DNA of 64,000 nucleotides from Prinia subflava. Taxonomy: Eukaryota; Chordata; Aves; Passeriformes; Cisticolidae. Positions 54,933 through 64,000 of this stretch are shown here, in pieces. Position 1 is the first letter of the stretch; the number at the start of each line of letters is the position of its first letter. Made by a program: the position numbers and the translations under genes. Location of the stretch: contig NC_086266.1 of the NCBI RefSeq assembly GCF_021018805.1, positions 6,014,001 through 6,078,000 on the forward strand, read 5' to 3'. The notes under the pieces were generated by a model that saw only the letters and a list, made by a program, of their open reading frames with translations, did not search any database and was not told the origin of the DNA.

Positions 54933-57900
54933 ACAGCTTAATGTTATCCTGGAATTATGACACAAGAAATCCTGAAAGAAGATTCACCAGTATATGTTGA
55001 TACCTAAATAAGAGGATTTATTTGTAAAGTACACATGCACACACACTCAAAACAGCTTTCCAGGTGTAAATATGACTTTAGATCTCTCTTACATGTCTCT
55101 CTGCATATATCCTTAGAACATTAAAAAATAAAAGCCACAATTTTTCATCTTCGTGAAATTCACTGCATAACATTAACCTCCTGCTTTGCCTCTACATAAA
55201 ACATTTCTAGCATTTCTGGTGATAAAAAGAAGACCATAAACAGGAAATGCATGCAAAGATGTTTCTGGTATTGATTCTTCTCAGTATACGCTGTATATCA
55301 TGCACACAGAAAAAACCTGGTGGCCCAGAGCTGTTAAAGAATCTCCAAATTGAGCTCAGTGGTTTTGCTGAGTATCTTGTGGCTGCTGTGATCCCTAATG
55401 TCTAATGGAAACTAGACTGCTTGTAAATAATAAGCTATCATCTTGTTAGCACAAACAAACAGCAGAGAGAAATGAATCATGACTGTCACTGCTTTTAGCA
55501 CCCCTAGTGCTGTTGCAGGCAGCAGGGGATGCTGCAGAGGGCACAGCTCCCCTGAACAAGGCTGGCTGCAAACAGGCAGGTCCAGCCCATGGAACAACAC
55601 TGGATTTTCAGACCTGGAGCGGATCTGTGTTGGCCGTGGCTGTTGATCAGCTGGGAAGGGAACCTCAAATGCCTTCCCTGTTTTGCTTTGGTTCTGAGAG
55701 GCGGCTTGGCAATTAAAAACAGGCATTGCAAAAGGGAAGATGTTAATGCTGTGCAGAAAGGATGGAGCAAAACGGAGCCTGCAGGCTGGGTGCCCTCACT
55801 GCAGCGAAGGCAGGCAGCCCTCTCCTGGTATAAACACCATTGCTCATGTCTGCCCAACACCCCTTTGCTTTTCTGGCAGAATTAGAGCAGCTTTTCTTTA
55901 ATTGTAGGGCATAATCAGCAAGTCTACATATTTCCAAAATCCATTTACTTCATGACTTAGATGTTCCTGAATATTTCTGGAGAAAATTCAAACTATCTAC
56001 ATAAACCACCGCTGTCTTGAGCCAGCTTCTTGGAGAGCAGCAGGCAAAAGGACAGAAGTGAAATTTAGTCTGAGTTCACACTGGGTTCACCTCCTTACCT
56101 CTTTTTATGCTGCATGGCAAACAAATATTCATATGTACTTGCATAATTGAGACTGTCTGGGAAAAGGAATTTGGCTCACTTGGAGTTCCTTCCTAAAGAT
56201 CTAAAACTGTTGGTTTACTTGAGCATAATATTCTAATTTCCTTCAAAAATGCACATCAAAAAGAATAATTGAAACATGAATTCCATCTCAGTGCTTGTAA
56301 AAATGCATGCAAGGCACCTCAGGATTTGATTATATTTGCACCAGCACATGCTGCCCTCAGAGAACAAAGCTCAATTGATTTCAGGGAGTCTGATTTGCCT
56401 GGATGAAAATGAATTTTTAATAGATTTGGTTGTCAGAGGGATTATGCAGGAATCTGGAGGGGCGGCAGTGGACTGCTGTGGAGGTGTTTGGTGCTGGCCA
56501 GCAGGCAGGAGTGGTGGTGAGTGTGTTACAGAGAGAAAGGAGCAGTACCAGGCTGTCACAGGAGGAGCTGCCAGGGGACATCACAACTCTGAGTCCTCCT
56601 TGCAACAGACCTCAGACTCCCTCCTACCTCTGCACTCTGGCCTGGTTTGCCACTGCTCTTCAAATTGTTTCCTTTAATCTCCCAGTAACCCAAACACTAC
56701 TGAAAATTGCCAGCTTTGAGAAGTTTTATTTGATATGAAGCCCATTTTCTGGTTCTTTAAGGCAAGCATTTCCTTTATGACAGAAAACTCGAGCATCAGT
56801 AAGGATCCAACTCCAGGGACAGAATAAGCCAAGGCACAGTCCCTGTAACAAGGATTGTACCCCAGGGTAGAGGTGCCCTCCTGTTTCATGTGAGAGCAAA
56901 GGCCAGCAGCATTTTACTTTCATAAGTGGGTAAGCACTCAGCTTCCTGAAGCTGAGGTCCCGAGGAATCATTACATTGTTTAAATACAAAGCAAAACAGG
57001 AGTAACAAACAGATACATAGTTATAGATCTCTAACAAATAATTCTTTGTGCCTTCGGGGCATTAAGAGGGTGGTTTTCTGTCTCCTCTTCAGAAACATAA
57101 GGCCTTAAAAGCTATAATTCTGTAACTCCAGAACCAGGGGCTTCAAGGCACACCCTCAAATGTGGGAAAATTCAGAATAATCCATGAGAGTTGTCAGATG
57201 GTAGACACTCATTCTGGCTAAGCCACAGCGTCCTCTTCCACTCCACATGAGATATTTCATCAGAAGAGCTCCTCCACGTGCTTTGGTGTCTGTTTTCTGC
57301 CAGTCAGCCCCGATGAGGAGGTGATTCAACCTCTCCCTGTCTCCAGTCTGAGCCTTTGTGTCAATCCAGCTGCTAAATAACAAGCCCACAAAGGCACAGT
57401 TCAAAGGATGCAGAAATGTGATGAAGTATTTCAAATTGACATTTGCCTGGCAAATTCTACTCCATTATTTTCCCATACCAAGCATCTCTAAATCACAGTG
57501 ATATGAAGGAATTGTTCCCCAAAAGATCCTCCATCTGATTTTCAAATCTCACTACAGTAACAAAAACCCTCATAGGTACAGCACTACAACTCAATTAGAG
57601 AGGAAAAGGAAGCAAACACTTTTCAGTTCAAATTTTTATAAAGCAAATCAGAAAGAAAAGTAGGACTATCTTTACTCTTTTTGCACATTTATAAACATAG
57701 AAAAAGTACTGAAATATAACATAAATCTGGTGTGAAGTCTAATTGCTCTCCTGTGCCTCATGTCATCTGCTGCAGCATTATATCACAAGCCATATGGAGA
57801 ATCAATCTGTGCAAAAAATACAAGGGAAAAGAAAGTCAATAACTAGCCACTGGCTGGTAACTGGTCAATAACACTCACTGGCTTTTTTCCTTCAAAGAAA

Positions 57901-59459
57901 ATCAAAGTTTGTAGACTCATACAGGTTTCCTGCCTTCCTGTTGGTATTTTTTAATGATTCATTATTTGATACATTGTGGCCCGTGCGTTTCAGGGGTCAT
58001 CAGAGTTTTATCTCCACAGTTGTGAGTCAGACTTTAGACTTGAAGAGCAAACTAAAGGCAGGATGTAGTTTTCAGAAACAAAGATGTAAGGTGACTAGTT
58101 TATTTTTATGCACTTTCTTAGCCCTGAATAATATAATTATAGAGCTTTCTGGGCAAATTGTGGCAAGCTGAACTGAATACAAAGAGACAAACTGAGCTAT
58201 CCAGAAACATTTTAAATACCAGCTAAGGAGAAGAGGGGAGGGATATGTCATTCCTCTCTCAACAAAAACCAGCTTGCACTCATGACATCTTCAGTTTCTT
58301 CCCCAGATGTTGTCACAGGAAGAAAATATCAGAATACAAATTATGCCCTATAAAGCACAGATGGGAGCAAGCTCTCACAAGAACCTATCTTCCATTTCAG
58401 CCCTTTCCTCGCCACTCCCTGGGGTCCAGGACCACACTATGTCAGACTAAGCCCCTATTTCTGGATATATCACACACATACAGATTGGAGAGAGGCAATT
58501 GGCACTGCCAAGAGAGACTGCCCAGCCCAGGCAGGGCTAGGTTCACACAGGGTTTGCCCCAAAAGCTACGGGCACTCAGCTGCCTGAGCCAAGGCTCAGA
58601 GAACGTGCCTGCAGTTTATGACAGTGAAGGGGTGAACAGAGGTGCAATCCCCCAATGTTTCAGACAGAATAAATCATAGCTACCACAGCTCTGCCCCCTC
58701 TCTTGTGCTGGCAGTGCTGCTTGTGCAGCTCAGTGAGCTGATCTAACTGCAAACAAGGCACTGTTCTGGGAATGGGATCACCGTGTGGTTTATCTGTAGG
58801 AACACAGGGCAGAGGCAAGAATGAAACAAGGCACAGCCTCAATCCTGGATTACATCACCTCTACCTGCCTTAAAACTGCACAGGACCTGCTCCAAGTACC
58901 TCATTTTGAGAGTGATCTGTAGTTCTCAGATCACAGCGTAAGCACTCATGGGCAAAATTTTACTTTTGCCTACAACTTCTAATTAAAACAGCAGGTACAA
59001 ATTAGCATGAAATTGAGTCCCTTAATGGATGATTTTCCCTTTTCTCTTCTGTTTAAAATCACCCTAACAAGGCTGATTCAATGTGCAAGTGGAATGTACC
59101 CTCCAGTGAAAACTCCAATACAAATTTAAGTCACTGCAATTTTACATGTGAATGTTTTTTATTCTAGCCCCTATTCCTAGCTGGAAGTGCAAGCTGCAGA
59201 GAACACTGACTTTCAGTGACACATGAAAAAAACAGCCAAAACCCCTAACATTTAATTATCCTGTCCTTTACCAGGTGCTGAACCTCATCTCCAACACCTG
59301 AAAAAATTAGCATTTTCCTTTCATCTCAAGTCTACCTTCTTGTCCAACAGCTGTGAGGGCTCTGATTGCACTAATAGGTCCCAACTGCCCAAACCAGTCT
59401 CAGCTGGGGCTTCCACTCACACTCTTGGACAGGGACTTTATTTAACCTTGGGGTTTTAA
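54933..59459. other. Intergenic sequence without a recognised gene
   Basis: AT-rich unique-looking sequence. No coding exon, RNA gene or clear repeat could be supported. Confidence 0.55.
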
Positions 59460-59945
59460 ATGGAATCACGGAATGGTTTGGGTTGGCAGGGTCCCTAAAG
59501 TTCACCCAGTTTTAACTCTCTGCCATGGGCAGGGACACCTTGCACTATCCCAGGTTGCTCCAAATCCTATCCAACCTGGCCTTGGACACTGCCAGGGATC
59601 CAGGGGCAGCCACAGCTGCTCTAAGCACCCTGTGCCAGGGCCTCCCCACCCTCACAGGGAGGAATTCCTTCTCAATATCCAGTCTAAATCTGCCCTTTTT
59701 CAGTTTAAAGCCATCCTCCTTTGTCCTGGCACTCCAGGCCCTTATCCAAAATCCCTCTCCAGCTATCTTGGAGCCTCTTTAAGCACTGGAAGGGATCCTA
59801 AAGTCTCCCTGGAGCCTTCTCCAGGCTGAACACCCTGAGCTCTCCCAGCCTGTCTTCCCAGGAGAGGTGTTCCAGCCCCTGATCCTCTTTGTGGTCCTCT
59901 GGACCTACCTAACCATGCCCTTCTCATGCTGGGATGACAGAGGTG
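59460..59945 (-). mobile_element. CR1 LINE, longest copy in the window (~485 bp)
   Basis: It begins with GGAATCACGGAATGGTTTGG (reverse complement of the CR1 3' end) and continues through CCATGGGCAGGGACACC, GCCAGGGATCCAGGGGCAGC, CCTGTGCCAGGGCC, TTTCAGTTTAAAGCCATCC, CTCTCCAGC, GAGCCTTCTCCAGGCTGAAC and CAGGAGAGGTGTTCCAGCCC, the order of the avian CR1 3' region. The 5' part is missing. Open frames on the plus strand here are antisense CR1 noise. Confidence 0.93.
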
Positions 59946-60879
59946 ACCTGTGGGTGTCTTTGCTGCTAATTCAATTCCTGAAGTGCTGTTTGGGTTTCCC
60001 GGGCTGACATTGTGTCAGTGTCTTTGCTGGATCCCTTACTGCCAGACCATGCCCTGTTGTGAGGTCTTTACTTGGCTCGTGTTGTGGCCACCCTCAGCTC
60101 CCGGATTCCTTTTCCTGAGGGACAACAGCAAGAGCTGCATGAGGCTGGGCAGAGCCACTAAGTCCCTGTGCATTCAGGACACCAATATTGTTTTGTTTTA
60201 CTGCTTTTTTTCCCCCCCAGACAGTGTCTGCTGTCAGCACTATTTGCTTTAATCCAAAAATTAAAATACACTTCAGCTCATTATGCTAAATGAAAACAAC
60301 AGGGGGCTAATGAGCATTGTGAACAAGGCATTAACATGGCAATCAGAGGTATCCTCAAGAAAGCTGCATCTTTCTTAGATCTGCGTATACACAACTGTGT
60401 ATAGAGTTGTGACCTCATCTGTTGAGTTTAATTCAGGGAATAAACAGATTTAGATGTCTAACTTTGGTTTATCTTTGTAGCATTGTGCACTGTGTTACGC
60501 TTACTATTAAGAAAACTGCCAGCTCTGTTTGTGCAATTGTTCAGGTCATTCTTACTCTTCAGTAAACAATACTGTGTTAACACATTTAAAATCCATAATT
60601 TGGGGGTAGAAGTTGAAGTGTTACTCCCCCAGTAAGTGTTGTGGGAGGCTCGGGCCAATGTCAGTCTGTAAAGGGAAGGTGGCTGTGGACACACCCAGAC
60701 AGGCTGTGCGTGAATTATGTGGGTCCCCAGTGCTGAAACAACACGCGGAGGCCAAAACTTTCCGAATCTCTTCTCCAAATTTATTTCTTTTTTTTTATCT
60801 CTCCCCTTTGAAAGTGTAAAAACCTGAAACAGTCTTGGCTAGCCCTCTAAACGCTGCCGGGCTCGTCAGAGCGGCCACC
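59946..60879. other. Sequence between the CR1 copy and the ALG13 CpG island
   Basis: AT-rich, with a T run near 60784. Nothing recognisable apart from the approach to the CpG island. Confidence 0.5.
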
Positions 60880-61187
60880 ATCTCTGCTGGTGTGGCACCG
60901 TGGGGAAAACCCCACAGCGCCGCGGCACCAGCCCCGCCTGGGCGGAGGCGAAGGGATGAAACGGGCGGGGAACGACCGGGAAGAGAAGCGATCGTGAGGG
61001 AAGGGAGGGACGGGAGGGACGGGGAAGGACGGGAGGGCCGGGCCCGTGAGGGAAGGGGGCGTTCCCGCCCGCCCCGTCCCTCCCCTCAGCCCGGCCGCCA
61101 TTTCGGGAGCGCTGCGCGGGCGCACGGCGCCCCCTGGCGGCCCCGCGCCCGGCCCGGTCCGTCCCGGTCCGTCCCGTCCCGGCGGCC
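60880..61187 (+). promoter_or_regulatory. ALG13: ALG13 CpG-island promoter with YY1-like and CTCF-like sites
   Basis: The sequence changes abruptly to GC- and CpG-rich. A purine-rich GGGAGGGACGGGAGGGACGG tract lies at about 61003-61022. GGCCGCCATTTCGG at 61093-61106 matches the YY1 motif often found at TATA-less starts. GCGCCCCCTGGCGG at 61127-61140 matches the reverse CTCF core. The ATG follows at 61188. The exact transcription start is not visible; the YY1-like site suggests roughly 61080-61130. The island continues into exon 1 and intron 1. Confidence 0.75.
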
Positions 61188-61268
61188 ATGAAGTCCGTGT
61201 TCGTCACCGTGGGCACCACCAGCTTCGACGAGCTGATCGCCACCGCCCGCTCCCCGCCCGCGCTGCAG
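61188..61268 (+). CDS. ALG13: ALG13 coding exon 1 (residues 1-27)
   Basis: ALG13 is the catalytic subunit of the UDP-GlcNAc transferase that, held at the cytosolic face of the ER by ALG14, adds the second GlcNAc to dolichol-PP-GlcNAc in N-glycan precursor synthesis. This exon encodes MKSVFVTVGTTSFDELI, the glycosyltransferase family 28 N-terminal strand with the VGTTSFD motif. The start matches the family start exactly, and the GCGGCC before the ATG gives G at -3. The donor is CTGCAG|GTCAGC with GT at 61269-61270, phase 0. The open frame continuing past the donor is intron read-through. Confidence 0.96.
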
Positions 61269-61643
61269 GTCAGCCGGCCGGGACACCGGCTCCGGTCCCG
61301 GCCCGGGCCTGCCCTCACGGGGCTGGCGCCTGCGCGCCACGAGCTGGCCCGCCCTCCGCGCCGCTGAGGGGCCGCAGTTCGGGGGTGCCCGCGGGGAGAA
61401 GCGTGAAGTGTCGGTGGAGGAACGGGAGGGACGGTGTGTGGCGCGGGGTGGCGGTACCCGGGCGGTGTAGCCGGGAGCTGGGCCAGGCGCCGCGGTGCCC
61501 GAGGTGGGCACACCCCTCACACACCCTCTCTATCTCCGCCTCATCCCCTTCATTCCACCCCCTCTTCTCCATGCCTCTCTTCATCCCCTCACCGCCCTTA
61601 TCCCCCCGTTATCCCCTTTATCCATCCCTCCGCTGCCCCGCAG

Positions 61644-61803
61644 GCGCTGCAGAGCCGCGGCTATCAGAAGCTGGTGCTGCAGGTGGGCCGGGGCTCGCTG
61701 CCGCAGCCCGGCAGCAGCTCGGCCGTGGCGGTGGAAGTGTTCCGCTTCAAGGACTCGCTGGCTGAGGAGCTGCAGAGCGCAGACCTGGTCATCAGCCACG
61801 CAG
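61644..61803 (+). CDS. ALG13: ALG13 coding exon 2 (residues 28-80)
   Basis: Encodes SRGYQKLVLQVGRG, a variable loop, VEVFRFKDSLAEEL and ADLVISHAG, aligning with human ALG13 GYNRLILQIGRG, KDSL and ADLVISHAG. The acceptor is GCCCCGCAG|GCG (AG at 61642-61643) and the donor CACGCAG|GTACAG (GT at 61804-61805). It ends in the first base of the glycine codon of the HAG motif, which binds the sugar nucleotide. The loop between GRG and VEVF is richer in Gly, Ser and Ala than the human one, matching the local high GC content. Confidence 0.95.
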
Positions 61804-61987
61804 GTACAGCCCCGGCTGCTTCCCTGGGCTGCGGGAGGTCTGTGGGATGAAGTCTCTCCGGCTCACGGCTGCTGGGAATGCTGAGATCCACAGCTAGGGT
61901 TGGGTTGTTCAAGAGGCTCCCCTGTTTCAGCAGCAAGCAGGGGGATATATCGTTCAGCTCTCACCATGTTTTCTGTTTCTCTCGTAG

Positions 61988-62126
61988 GTGCTGGTAGCTG
62001 CCTGGAGGCTCTGGAGAAAGGAAAGCCACTAATAGTAGTAATAAATGACAAGCTGATGGACAACCATCAGCTTGAGCTGGCCAAACAGCTCCACAGAGAT
62101 GGCTATGTCCTCTATTGTAACTGCAG
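61988..62126 (+). CDS. ALG13: ALG13 coding exon 3 (residues 81-126, UDP-GlcNAc-binding core)
   Basis: Completes the [20 protein letters not shown] core and continues with [17 protein letters not shown] and YVLYCNC, the signature of the family 28 C-terminal domain. The acceptor is TCTCTCGTAG|GTGC (AG at 61986-61987) and the donor ACTGCAG|GTATGG (GT at 62127-62128). Two bases of a serine codon carry over to the next exon. Joined frame is intact. Confidence 0.97.
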
Positions 62127-63342
62127 GTATGGAGCTGCTGGGGCTGTTCCCGCTGAAAAAGAACATCCAGTCCATGTGACTGCAGAATTGACAATGTAAC
62201 AAGGAAATGTACCTCCTTCTCTGTAATCTCCATCTGGATATTAGATTTTGCACAGTGAATAGACTGCCACTAGGCAGTAGTTTACCACACTTAGCAAGCC
62301 TTGTGACCGTGGCCTCTTCTAATTATTTTTTTGCCATTTGAGGGTACATGTATTTAGATTAAAAGAAGAAAAACACTTGGATTCAGGAGGATTCATAAAT
62401 CAGATATTATCTGGTTAGCAGCTATAAGTACCCCTGTCTTTCAAGTACTTATTCAGGCTGCCTTTTTAACCAAACTTTCCAAATCCACTCTGGCAAGGAG
62501 TTTGACAGATTTACTATCTGTCACTTCAGGAGAAAAACCCAAACCAACCAAACAAAAACACCCCAAAAAAGCCCCACCCCACAATCAAACAACCTTTGAA
62601 AAAATACCATCACCAAAATCCCAAGCTCCTTTTTTATAAGAGTTCATCCTGACTCCTATTGGGTTTATTTCTTCTCCTGGTTTTGACTGTATCTAACTGT
62701 TTTGTGATTGACTCCACTCTAAAAATAACAAGACAACTTATAAACTGAAGGCAGAGAAAATGTGCCATTACTTAGTCTGCATCTTGTTCCTTTGCCCTGC
62801 AAGCAGAATTTCACACGTTCCAGAAGAGCTTTCTGAGCAGATCAGGCCTGGCATTCGTTTATATTGAGCAAATTTCTTAAACTCATTATCTTGGTGCTTC
62901 TGTCAGCTTTGGAATTTTTATTTCTTTGCGTTTGGCAGTGCCAAGCATTTGAGCCTCACTTAGAGCCTGATAATAGCAAGTAACAGATTGATGTAGCTGT
63001 TCTTCCTGGCTCTGTGATCAGGGGAGAACTCTGCCATGTGTTCAGATAGGATGGATTTCCTCCTATAGTTTATGGAGAAGAGCCTCAGATCTTGTTCAGT
63101 CTCCCAGCATTGCAACCACAGAAGATTAAAAAGTTTAAAAGTTGAGTTTGTCTCTGAAAGCTGATGGAAGCAGTGCTGGCTGGGGCCTGTTGCCCTATGC
63201 ATTCTTTTCCTTTCCATATCTATCCTTATTTAATATTTCCATGCTAAAGAATTATGTATGGATGAATAGAAAGAAAACTGTAAAAAAATCCTATGGGATG
63301 GATCTTCCTTCTTTAATTTTTGCTTTTGGTCTGTTTTTACAG
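62127..63342 (+). other. ALG13: ALG13 intron 3
   Basis: 1.2 kb AT-rich intron with no recognised repeat or exon. In human an alternative splice at this point leads to the long isoform; I could not find an alternative coding exon here. Confidence 0.8.
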
Positions 63343-63454
63343 CACTCTTGTGAAGACACTGCAGTCGATGAACTTGTCAGCTTTGAAACCTTTTCATCCT
63401 GGACAGCCAGAAAAGTTTGCTTCATTCATGGATAAAGTTTTTGGGTTACAATAA
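63343..63454 (+). CDS. ALG13: ALG13 terminal coding exon of the short form (residues 127-163)
   Basis: After GTCTGTTTTTACAG (AG at 63341-63342) the frame continues as [18 protein letters not shown], then [18 protein letters not shown] and a TAA stop at 63452-63454. This matches the C-terminus of the short, yeast-like human ALG13 isoform (PGQPEKFSAFLDKVVGLQK). The assembled protein is 163 residues, against about 165 in that isoform. Long vertebrate ALG13 isoforms with OTU and Tudor domains skip this ending and use further exons, which would lie beyond the window. A frame in the wrong phase across this exon (63142-63435) is a shadow. Confidence 0.94.
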
Positions 63455-63473
63455 ACAAAACAGAAATAATAAA
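63450..63473 (+). terminator. ALG13: ALG13 polyadenylation signals (short form)
   Basis: AATAAA occurs at 63450-63455, overlapping the stop codon, and again at 63468-63473. The second is better placed for cleavage near 63490. The 3' UTR of the short form would be under 50 bases, an unusually compact end. Confidence 0.7.
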
Positions 63474-64000
63474 GTTGGATTAAAATGTCTTTTCTCCTAC
63501 ACTTAAGATCTGCCAACTGGGCCAAATACTCAAAGAAACTATCATTTAATATTAACTGATATTAAATGGCTTTGAATTTAGTGCCAAACTCATTCAGCTT
63601 TATGCTTCAAAGAGTACAATGCCAATAAGGAGGGAGTATGAACTGTCCAGTTGCATGGACGAACATATTTATATCACAAAAGCTGCACTGGGATGGTAAT
63701 TGCAGTGATGAGGATATGCTAAACTTCTTTACAGCCATGGCATATGTCTAGTGGTCTCTTGACCATTTTTGCCAAGTGCAGGTGGAAATAAATTGTCTGT
63801 GCTGATGTTCCTGTGATGATCTGCAGGTGCCTCCAGCTCTTGTTTCATGCGTTTACAGAAGCACTGAAAAGAGCTTAAAAGTGAGAGATTTAAGCCTCAA
63901 ACGGAACAAAGGCATGAGGTTAATCCAGGTGAAAAAAGTCACCGAGCTGCAAACCGGCTGCCAAACTGCTCTCCTGGGTTTGGGTGATTGACCCACAAAG
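63474..64000. other. Downstream flank of the ALG13 short form
   Basis: No further exon or repeat recognised. It may be intronic for a long ALG13 isoform. Confidence 0.45.

Noticed and set aside
59473..59829. 118-codon plus-strand frame
   Set aside because: Antisense translation of the CR1 3' region.
60866..61513. Long frames on both strands over the ALG13 CpG island, up to 239 codons
   Set aside because: GC-rich sequence has few stop codons; only the 81-base exon 1 in one frame matches ALG13.

Overview
This is vertebrate nuclear DNA and almost certainly avian. Short 5'-truncated pieces match the 3' end of chicken repeat 1 (CR1) LINEs, and small LTR families are scattered between widely spaced genes. 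Introns are compact, and GC-rich minisatellites sit next to a coding exon. DCX on the minus strand, a SERTM2-like gene on the plus strand and ALG13 on the plus strand match the DCX-SERTM2-ALG13 order of human Xq23. The equivalent avian block is on chicken chromosome 4 / passerine 4A. A passerine is my guess, not something the sequence proves.

Layout. Positions 1-13.5 kb hold the 5' part of DCX (doublecortin), read leftwards. A candidate non-coding first exon ends at 13416. The first coding exon is at 11515-11878 and the second at 1303-1643. The rest of the gene lies off the left edge. The ~9.9 kb intron between the coding exons carries three GC-rich tandem arrays close to the first coding exon. 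From 14 to 39 kb I see no gene. That stretch holds CR1 fragments, a four-copy family of ~443 bp solo LTRs (19.2-26.3 kb, two of them tail-to-tail), a second LTR family with two copies (34.1 and 38.6 kb), and a 391 bp segment repeated almost perfectly 9.2 kb further on. From 39.4 to 44.3 kb lies the SERTM2-like gene: a CpG-rich probable first exon with a clean splice donor, then a single coding exon for a 91-residue one-pass membrane microprotein. From 44.4 to 60.8 kb there are microsatellites, CR1 pieces and small hairpin repeats but no convincing gene. From 60.9 to 63.5 kb is ALG13, with a CpG-island promoter and four coding exons that splice in frame to a 163-residue catalytic subunit like the short human isoform.

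The three genes do not form an operon or pathway. DCX is a microtubule-binding protein of migrating neurons. The SERTM2 product has no function I can name. ALG13 works with ALG14 in the second step of lipid-linked oligosaccharide synthesis at the ER. I found no new biological system. The points most worth a second look are the SERTM2 microprotein gene, the near-identical 391 bp duplicate, the tail-to-tail LTR pair and the repeat arrays beside the DCX coding exon.
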